Origin: Deltaproteobacteria bacterium
GTDB taxonomy: Bacteria > Desulfobacterota > Desulfarculia > Adiutricales > Adiutricaceae
Assembly: GCA_031279525.1 (NCBI GenBank)
Contig: JAITIH010000104.1
Span: 1-12,507 of the forward strand
DNA: 12,507 nt
Reading direction: 5' to 3'
Positions 7,556-12,507 of the stretch are shown piece after piece; positions within the stretch are counted from its first letter, which is position 1, and every line of letters starts with the position of its first letter. The notes beneath the pieces are model-generated. The model was not told where the DNA came from. It ran no database searches and worked only from the letters and a program-made list of their open reading frames with translations. The position numbers and the translations under genes were made by a program.

Positions 7556-9007
7556 TTAAAGGGCCAGTTCCCAGGACAATAGCTCCATAAGCCGGGCCTG
7601 ATCCCGGGTCACCTCGTCGGAAAAAGCGGCCCTTTCGTCGGTCGGCAAAGGTTGGCCCTCTTGCTTGGCCATCTCGGGGATCGGGTCGACGAAGCTGGCG
7701 TTTTTCCGGAGCCGAAAGTCCAGGTGAGGCCCGGTGGCCAGACCAGTCGACCCCACGTAACCAATGAGGTCGCCCTGCTTGACCGCGGCCCCCTCGACCA
7801 GGCCCTTGGCGATCTGGGAAAGGTGGCCGTACATGGTCTCGTAGGCCTCGCCGTGCTTTAAGACCACCAAGAGCCCGTAGCCGCCGCGCCGGCCGGCCGA
7901 CTTGACCGTCCCGTCGGCCACCGCCGAGACCGGGGTCCCGGCCGGGGCGGCGTAGTCCACCCCTAAATGGGGTCGGACGACTTTTAAGATGGGGTGGGCT
8001 CTAGCCTGGGAAAAGCCGGACGAGACCCGGGCGTACTGCAGGGGAGACTTGAAAAACGTTTTTCTGATGGACCGAAAGTTGGCGTCGTAAAAGCCCACCA
8101 GCTGGCCGTTCTTCTCGTGGCGGTAGAACTCGAACTTCTCCCCGTCGTTGGTCATCCGGATCATCTCGATTTCCGGCGGGGCGATCAAGCGGCCCTCTTG
8201 GTACTGGCCCCGGAAAAGCAGTTGAAAGCCGTCCCCGGCCCGGACGTCCGAGACGAAGTCGATCTGCGAGGCCAAGAGATCGGTTAGGCTCATGATGACC
8301 CTAGGGTCCAGGCCGGCCTTGATCCCGGCCCCCCAGAAGGTGTCCTCCACCGTCCCTTGGGTGGCCTGGTGGATGGTCAAAGGTCGGGCCGCCAGGTCGT
8401 ACCGAAAAAAACCGCCCGCGGCCGTGGGCCGAAAGACCAAGGGCCTTTGGCCGGCCGGGCCCACGAACTCAATGTGGCTTAAGTCGGAGTCCTCCTTTTT
8501 GGGGTCCCGCCAGTAGGCCCGAAAAGTCGCCCCGGGCCGGACGACCGAGAGCGCCTTTTCCTTTTCCAGGTAGCTCAAAAGGGCGTGGCTGACGGCCCGG
8601 GAGAGGCCAAGAAGCTCCAGGCTCTGGCTGACCGTGCCGCCCTCCGCGACCATGGCCTCGGTGGCCAGCCTATTGGCGCTCTGGGCGGCCAAAAGAGCCC
8701 AGGACCCCTCGGGCAAGGCCGAAAGCGGCGGCAGCTGGGGGCCTTGGAAGGTCAAGGCCGGGGCCGGGGCCGCCGCCGGCGGGACCGGGGCCTGGCTCTT
8801 AAAGGCCCCGAAATGCGGCCACAGCCGCCAGAGCAGAAACGTTCCGACCACGACCCCTAGGACGAACAAAAGACATTTGATCTTCCTCTCGCCCGCCCAA
8901 GAGGCGTTTAGGAAAGCCCAGGCCTTAGCGAAAAAAGCGGCCGCCGCCCCGCGCCCGCCTGGGCGGTCCCGCCGGAAACGGGGATTGGCCTGATTCCAGT
9001 TGCTCAT
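7556..9007 (-). CDS. Membrane-anchored M23 (LytM-type) peptidase with OapA/LysM-like N-terminal region
   Basis: M23 proteins are zinc endopeptidases that cut murein cross-links, or inactive homologues that activate amidases. From ATG 9007 the protein has 483 residues: a basic N-terminus, a signal-anchor helix at about 44-63, a Pro/Ala linker, an OapA-like domain (about 123-170), a central Csd3/MepM-type region, and a C-terminal M23 domain (about 326-440). Metal-site residues seen are H347 and D351 (HLGVD), then YGH395. The final motif is GPHLDF (428-433), with Asp where HxH normally supplies the third zinc ligand. A TTG nine bases upstream is a weaker start than ATG 9007, which has TTTGAG nearby. 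The long leader carries tandem repeats. Enzymatic activity is plausible but depends on whether D430 can bind zinc. Confidence 0.9.
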   Translation of the reverse strand: MSNWNQANPRFRRDRPGGRGAAAAFFAKAWAFLNASWAGERKIKCLLFVLGVVVGTFLLWRLWPHFGAFKSQAPVPPAAAPAPALTFQGPQLPPLSALPEGSWALLAAQSANRLATEAMVAEGGTVSQSLELLGLSRAVSHALLSYLEKEKALSVVRPGATFRAYWRDPKKEDSDLSHIEFVGPAGQRPLVFRPTAAGGFFRYDLAARPLTIHQATQGTVEDTFWGAGIKAGLDPRVIMSLTDLLASQIDFVSDVRAGDGFQLLFRGQYQEGRLIAPPEIEMIRMTNDGEKFEFYRHEKNGQLVGFYDANFRSIRKTFFKSPLQYARVSSGFSQARAHPILKVVRPHLGVDYAAPAGTPVSAVADGTVKSAGRRGGYGLLVVLKHGEAYETMYGHLSQIAKGLVEGAAVKQGDLIGYVGSTGLATGPHLDFRLRKNASFVDPIPEMAKQEGQPLPTDERAAFSDEVTRDQARLMELLSWELAL

Positions 9008-9072
9008 AAAACTCAAAGAATACCGCGACTTTTTTTAAGATTTTCAGGAAAATCGAATTGATGGGTCAAAGA

Positions 9073-9192
9073 AAAAAGCGCCATTAGCTACTTTAGCAAA
9101 AGTATATTTGTTTAGCAAACAGATAAAAAAAGCGCCTTTAGCTACTTTAGCAAAAATATATTTATTTAGCAAATGGATAAAAATAGCGCCAT
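9073..9192. repeat. 54-bp tandem repeats (two full copies and a partial third) with internal TTTAGCAAA iterons
   Basis: The period is 54, read from AGCGCC at 9077, 9131 and 9185. Within each full unit TTTAGCAAA occurs twice, 19 bases apart: 9092 and 9111, then 9146 and 9165. A shorter TTTAGC also appears nine bases earlier in copy 2. Read on the minus strand, each unit ends in GGCGCT followed by a T-rich tract. The array lies 66-185 bp before the M23 start codon. Confidence 0.9.
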
Positions 9193-9203
9193 ATATTCTT
9201 GCC

Positions 9204-9209
9204 ATTATA
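9204..9209 (-). promoter_or_regulatory. Candidate -10 box (TATAAT) of the M23 gene
   Basis: The minus strand reads a perfect TATAAT here, within TTTTTTGATATAATGGC. No good -35 hexamer is visible at 16-18 bases, so recognition would rest on the -10 and the T-rich stretch before it. If used, transcription would start near 9197 and the whole 54-bp repeat array would lie in an approximately 190-base untranslated leader. Confidence 0.35.
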
Positions 9210-9295
9210 TCAAAAAATAGGAAGGTAAAATCTGTTAGACATCCAAAGAAGCCTTAGCCCCCAGAAAGCGAGGGGCTATTTAGGAAGCCTAGAGA

Positions 9296-9377
9296 CAAGG
9301 AACCTTAAGGCCAAAGAACCTTAAGGCCAAAGAACCTTAGGGCCAAGGAAGCCTTTTGGCCAAGGAAGCCTTTTGGC
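9296..9377. repeat. Five tandem 16-17 bp palindromic repeats
   Basis: Three 16-bp units of the form CAARGAACCTTARGGC (9296-9311, 9312-9327, 9328-9343) are followed by two identical 17-bp units CAAGGAAGCCTTTTGGC (9344-9360, 9361-9377). Each contains a self-complementary core, CCTTAAGG in the first two and GCCTTTTGGC in the last two. They lie between the LRR gene and the M23 gene. Confidence 0.85.
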
Positions 9378-9577
9378 TTAGTCGGCCTTAAGGAAAAGCC
9401 AAAAAAGGCCTAAATTTTGAGGGGTTGGGAGGCTAAGGGCTTAGAAAGCCCCCCTAAGGGGCCTTAAAACGTAGGCCAAGTTAGACTTTTAGCTTAGGGC
9501 GCGGATGGATCAAGGCCTCACGCCGGGCCTCGCGCCGGGCCTCGCCCTTGGGGCCTTCCGCCGCCAAAGGGGCCCCA

Positions 9578-10678
9578 TTAGCTTTTTTTGCCAATAATCT
9601 TAACGTTGGGCAGACCGGCCAGGTTGTCCAGGCTTTTAATCCCGTCGCAGCCGGTCAGGTCCAGAAAATTGAGTTTTTTAAGGCCGGCCAAAGGCCGTAA
9701 ATCCCTAATCCCTGGGCAGCCGCTTAAATTTAAATGGGTCAGGGCGGTCAGTCTCGACAAAGGCCCTAAGTCGGTAATGGCCGGGCAGCCGCCAAGGTTT
9801 AAGTAACTAAGCTCGGTTAAGCCCTCCAGGGGGGAAAGGTCGGCCAGCTGGCTGGCCCCGCTTAAAATTAGGTTGGTCAGGCCCTTTAAGCTGGCCAAGG
9901 GCTGAAAGTCGGCGATTTCGTGGTCGCCGAAGAGGACGAGGGAAGTCAGGCCCTTTAAGACGGACAAGGGGGCCAGGTCCTTAACCTTCGGGCAGTCGCC
10001 CACGTTTAGGTAGCCTAAGCGCCTTAAGTTGGCTAAATCGCCCAGTTCCTCCAGTTCCGAGCAATGGGCGAGGTTAAGGCTTATAAGCTGGTCGAGGTCG
10101 GCCAGGGGGGCGAGGTTTTTGATTCTCTGGCCCCCGGATAGATCGACCAAGGATAAATTCCTAAGCTCCCGGATCGGGGAAAGGTCCGAGAGCAAAGCCC
10201 CGCCAGTCATGGTCAGGTTAGTGAGGTTGATCAGGTTTGCAAGGGGGCTTACGTCTCGAACGAGGCGAAAGCGGCCTAAGACTAAAATGCCTAAGTTGAC
10301 CAGGTGGGACAAAGGCCCAAGATCCTGGACGTTGATTCCGTCGGAGAGCTCCAGATAATAAAGGGAAGTCAGATTGGCCAAAGGCCCCAGGTCGGCTATG
10401 TAGGTGATGGCCCCGAGATCCAAGTACCTTAAGCCAACCAAAAGGGCCAGGGGGTTTAAGCTCTTCAGCTTTAGGCGACCGTCCCTAATCTGAACGCTGT
10501 CCACTGGTCCATGGCTATTTTTGATGCTAAAATACTCGATGTAAGAAAATAAGGCCTCGTCAAAATGCAAAAAACTCTTGTCAGGCGGCAAATCGTAAAG
10601 GTTAAACTGCAGGTCATCAAAAATGGCCAATAGAGCGTTAATGTCGTTTTTTTCTACCAACTTGACGGTCATGGTCAT
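9578..10678 (-). CDS. Leucine-rich repeat protein, 11 regular 23-residue repeats
   Basis: LRR proteins form curved solenoids for protein binding; the partner is unknown. The 366 residues comprise a non-repeat N-terminus (1 to about 70), a degenerate cap repeat, eleven consecutive units of exactly 23 residues (96-348), and an 18-residue C-terminal cap. The consensus is DLGPLANLTNLTSLNLSGC followed by four variable residues, close to the internalin/SDS22 class, with a Cys in the later units (LNLAHC, LNVGDC, LNLGGC, LNLSGC, LDLTGC). There is no signal peptide, membrane helix or sorting motif, so a cytoplasmic or otherwise exported protein is implied. ATG 10678 follows GAGG by only two bases; ATG 10672, eight bases after the same GAGG, may be the real start. 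It appears monocistronic. Confidence 0.9.
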   Translation of the reverse strand: MTMTVKLVEKNDINALLAIFDDLQFNLYDLPPDKSFLHFDEALFSYIEYFSIKNSHGPVDSVQIRDGRLKLKSLNPLALLVGLRYLDLGAITYIADLGPLANLTSLYYLELSDGINVQDLGPLSHLVNLGILVLGRFRLVRDVSPLANLINLTNLTMTGGALLSDLSPIRELRNLSLVDLSGGQRIKNLAPLADLDQLISLNLAHCSELEELGDLANLRRLGYLNVGDCPKVKDLAPLSVLKGLTSLVLFGDHEIADFQPLASLKGLTNLILSGASQLADLSPLEGLTELSYLNLGGCPAITDLGPLSRLTALTHLNLSGCPGIRDLRPLAGLKKLNFLDLTGCDGIKSLDNLAGLPNVKIIGKKS

Positions 10679-11120
10679 TTCCTCGAAGCAAATCAGAACC
10701 CTTTCATTGCTAATAGCAGCTAGAAAGCTCGCGCGCCGCGGCTAATTAGTGCCGTCCCAATTTTCGACCCGCGTTTTTATTAGGCCCGATTACATATTGA
10801 TGATAATAACATATTTTTCCCTTCAGGATCTTAACCCACCCTCTCCTGGACCTCGAGGTTCTGGAAACTAATCAAAATATTTGATAAACAATAAAGTTAT
10901 ATTATTTTATCTTTTTAAGAACATATATAATATATTTTAAATCATCTTTATTACTTTTTTTCAGGGAAGTTCTTTTTTTTAGGTCTCGTCCCACCGCATA
11001 AGGGAGCAAAAGGGCGGCCAGCGGCCAGGACGCTTAGGCCGAGCCCTTTTAGCCTAACCGGATTTAAGGTGAGACGACGGCCCAAACGAGGCGAGGGGTC
11101 AAAAAAACGAGCTAACTTAG
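10679..11120. other. AT-rich spacer upstream of the LRR gene
   Basis: No convincing gene is present. About 10790-10980 is very AT-rich with several TATA-like words and an inverted repeat ATCAAA-ATA-TTTGAT at 10871-10885, and probably includes the LRR promoter on the minus strand; no clear -35/-10 pair was found. From about 10985 the composition becomes GC-rich. The plus strand at 11042-11138 has a short translation with FSLTGF and NLAGWAG, which may be further decayed reverse-transcriptase sequence. Confidence 0.45.
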
Positions 11121-11420
11121 CCGGATGGGCTGGCCGACCAAAAGCGAGCCCATGCCGACGGCGGACCAGGGACCCTAGGGCTGGCTAGAAGGCGGCTTAG
11201 AACGCGCGACTTAAAGCGCGTGGACGCCGTCGGAACCAGGCGTAAGAACCCGCGGAAATTCGGAGCGCAGGAGAAGGCGCGGATGGGGGTCAACGCTCGT
11301 AAAGGGCGTTGGCGCGCCGCCAACAGCCCAATCCTGACCACAGTCATAACCAAATGGGGGTTGGCTAACCAGGGTTACTACGAGTCGTCTAGGCGAAAAA
11401 CTCACGTCGTTAGGCGGTAA
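11121..11420 (+). pseudogene. Group II intron reverse transcriptase/maturase, C-terminal fragment
   Basis: An open stretch of 99 codons ends at TAA 11418-11420, after an in-frame TAG at 11118. It matches, from memory of the family, the maturase (GIIM) and C-terminal part of intron RTs: RRRLRTRDLKRV recalls the R+LR...LKQWK helix, RKNPRKFGAQEKA recalls the K..LRKLGI.K.KA segment, and NARKGRWRAANSPILTTVIT followed by GLANQGYYES recalls NTRKGYWRIANSPIL.TTITN..L...GY. The RT fingers/palm with YADD is absent, so it cannot be a working RT. Upstream frames hold only hints (FSLTGF, NLAGWAG) of the preceding region. Related minus-strand ORFs here are antisense artefacts. Confidence 0.7.
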
Positions 11421-11433
11421 ACGCTTTACCAGC

Positions 11434-11507
11434 GAACCGCCTTATACCGAAACGACACGAACGGCGGCGTGGAATTACGGCGACGGCGGCTACGCCTCCT
11501 ACCCGAT
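11434..11507 (+). ncRNA. Decayed group II intron domain V and VI with 3' terminus
   Basis: GAACCGCC at 11434-11441 and GGCGG at 11463-11467 form the base of a domain V-like hairpin, with TATACCGAAA between them, close to the remembered form of RT-encoding bacterial introns (GAACCGCCGTATACCGAAC then GGTACGTACGGTGG). The upper stem no longer pairs well (GACA where GGTA is expected), suggesting loss of function. Domain VI is suggested by GGCG...CGCC pairing at about 11479-11496, and the terminus CCTCCTACCCGAT fits the usual CTAC(C/T)CGAT ending. Confidence 0.5.
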
Positions 11508-11536
11508 GGGTTCGCCGGCGAAAAGGGGAAAAAACG

Positions 11537-12507
11537 CTTAAAGGCGTTATCGTCTTTCTCGCCAAAGGAGCCTGCCTGGTCCCTTTGGCCTACCCGGCGA
11601 CCATAGCGGCGAATCGGGAACTAGTCAATGCGTCCTACGACCTAACTAGGGAATTGTACGAGGAGTTTAACGAGGCCTTCCAAAAATATTGGTAAGATAA
11701 TACCACAAACGGAGTTTGAGTTTTACGGCGCCCCCGAACTTTTGTCTCCTATACCCGCATGGAGACCGACTGGCGTTATGGCGATAGGGACCTCATATTT
11801 GGTTTCCAATATTCCGCCCAGCCGTGGCGTCAGCCGCGTTATGGCCTACGCGCTAAGGGACCCGCTTTAACGGGGCTTTAATTTCCTCTCAAGACATTTG
11901 GTCGCCTCAAAGACCTAAGGCTGGAACGACGGAAAAGCCGCCGGGCGGAAAATTTCATCCCGCGAGGTAAGCGCGCCTTTCCACGACGGTAACCGCTCAC
12001 GACTTTTTCTTCGGTCCGACGACCGAACTGGACTTAGGTTCAGGCTGTTGGATTTGGTTTGGTTAATTTTTACTCAATTCTGGTCATTTAGTCTGGTCTC
12101 AAAACCGAGCTTGCCCTCGGCTCATAGCCGTGAACGAGCGCATCTTCGCCTACGTTAAAAAAGTTTTCGACGACGTCTGGCTCCTATACGGCGGGGCTAG
12201 GGGCTCCACCGACGCCTGCGTCCAGATCCGCCAAGGCGACGTTTGGCCGGTCTTTAGGAGAGCGAGGCCTTCCTCTCTTTGGCCGAGCGGCCAGGGGGAA
12301 ATAGAAATCGTTCACCCCCGCCAGCATCCTGGGCGAGCCGCCGCTGGCCATAGTCGACTCCCACGTGGGCAAAAAAGGCCAAAAGGGAGCTCGCGACCGA
12401 GCGCCTCAAATACTTTTACCCCGACGAGGGCCAAAGAATCGCCGGCAAAAGCGTCTATCGCCCCTCCAACCCCCCTAGATCTTAAAAGAGCTTGGAAATC
12501 CCAGCCT
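11537..12507 (+). pseudogene. sbp: Decayed periplasmic sulfate-binding protein (Sbp/CysP type), continuing past window edge
   Basis: Sbp captures sulfate for the CysTWA importer. Segments in shifting frames align in order with remembered Sbp sequences. First, 11537-11692 gives a signal-like GVIVFLAKGACLVPLA, then ELVNASYDLTRELYEEFNEA and FQKYW (family: NVSYDPTRELYE..N..F..YW). Then 12130-12255 gives FAYVKKVF, GGARGSTDACVQIRQGDV; next frame ESEAFLSLAE (12258 on); IEIVHP (12301-12318); SILGEPPLAIVDSHVGKKG (12323 on); and finally ERLKYFYPDEGQRIAGKSVY with RPSNP (12399 on), matching AYLKYLYSPEGQEIAAKNYYRPRDP. In-frame TAA 11693 and TGA 11717 plus at least four frame changes break it. The middle (11720-12129) is barely recognisable. 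No start codon survives after the AAGGGG at 11523-11528. Confidence 0.75.

Larger units (their letters stand above)
9008..9577. other. Gene-free region: AT-rich leader and short-repeat stretch
   Basis: Between the M23 start and the LRR stop there is no ORF that looks coding. From 9008 to about 9240 it is AT-rich and holds 54-bp tandem repeats and a TATAAT box. From about 9250 to 9577 it is made of short GGCC, CCTTAAGG and GCCTTTTGGC words, with a 12-bp near repeat (CCTCACGCCGGG / CCTCGCGCCGGG) at about 9518-9541. A possible stem GGGGCC...GGCCCC spans 9550-9576 just after the LRR stop, without a T-run. Confidence 0.5.
11121..11507 (+). mobile_element. 3' remnant of a group II intron
   Basis: A decayed reverse transcriptase C-terminus (11121-11420) is followed after 13 bases by sequence resembling intron domains V and VI, ending in CCTCCTACCCGAT at 11507. 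This is the order at the 3' end of bacterial group II introns that encode their own RT. No 5' intron end, RT catalytic YADD or domain I-III sequence is recognisable in the window, so the element is 5'-truncated or decayed beyond recognition. Confidence 0.6.

Noticed and set aside
9073-9192. CRISPR array
   Set aside because: The 54-bp units are directly contiguous with no unique spacers, and only two full copies are present.
10871-10885. FNR-type site (ATCAAA-ATA-TTTGAT)
   Set aside because: The half-sites are in the opposite order to the FNR consensus TTGAT-N4-ATCAA and the spacing differs, so it is only an AT-rich inverted repeat.
11117-11405. Two overlapping minus-strand ORFs of 78 and 64 residues
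   Set aside because: They are antisense to the intron reverse transcriptase relic, which has recognisable motifs on the plus strand.
12184-12372. 62-residue minus-strand ORF
   Set aside because: It is antisense to the sulfate-binding protein relic; no motif supports it.
11537-12507. Transposase relic
   Set aside because: First suspected because of mixed frames and degenerate coding texture, but the ordered motifs fit a sulfate-binding protein much better and no DDE signature was found.

Overview
The window looks like a chromosomal stretch from a Gram-negative, probably Desulfobacterota-like (deltaproteobacterial) bacterium. This is an inference of modest confidence, based on GC-rich genes with SD-type starts, an envelope-anchored LytM/M23 protein and a complete pst system. 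GC-rich genes alternate with long, very AT-rich or GGCC-saturated intergenic stretches. Every intact gene is on the minus strand; the right-hand 1.4 kb holds plus-strand gene relics. The many non-coding stretches, tandem repeats and decayed genes suggest a genome under relaxed selection, such as a host-associated lineage, but this is not proven here.

Layout. (1) 1-605: N-terminal part of a membrane sensor protein, cut by the window edge. (2) 606-1686: about 1 kb without a convincing gene, AT-rich with palindromes at its left and middle, then packed with GGCC words, ending in a likely terminator for the next operon. (3) 1687-6024: high-affinity phosphate uptake operon in transcription order pstS-pstC-pstA-pstB-phoU, with tight spacing and overlapping starts. 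PstS binds phosphate outside the inner membrane, PstC and PstA form the channel, PstB hydrolyses ATP, and PhoU links transport to signalling. No phoR or phoB is in view. (4) 6025-6443: leader of the pst operon, with a 49-bp tandem duplication and a long hairpin. (5) 6444-9007: an M23 peptidase gene followed 23 bp later by a serine beta-lactamase-like hydrolase gene, probably one envelope or murein operon. (6) 9008-9577: AT-rich leader with 54-bp tandem repeats, then short GGCC/CCTTAAGG repeats. (7) 9578-10678: a leucine-rich repeat protein with 11 exactly 23-residue repeats. (8) 10679-11120: AT-rich spacer.

(9) 11121-12507, plus strand: two relics that simple ORF reading misses. The first is the 3' end of a degraded group II intron: the reverse transcriptase/maturase C-terminus, then a decayed domain V/VI and a 3' terminus. 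Thirty bases further on is a pseudogene of a periplasmic sulfate-binding protein (Sbp/CysP type), broken by stops and frameshifts and running past the window edge. I found no previously undescribed system that I can defend. The most informative observations are these relics, the repeat-bearing leaders, the PstB N-terminal extension and the changed zinc-site motif of the M23 protein.
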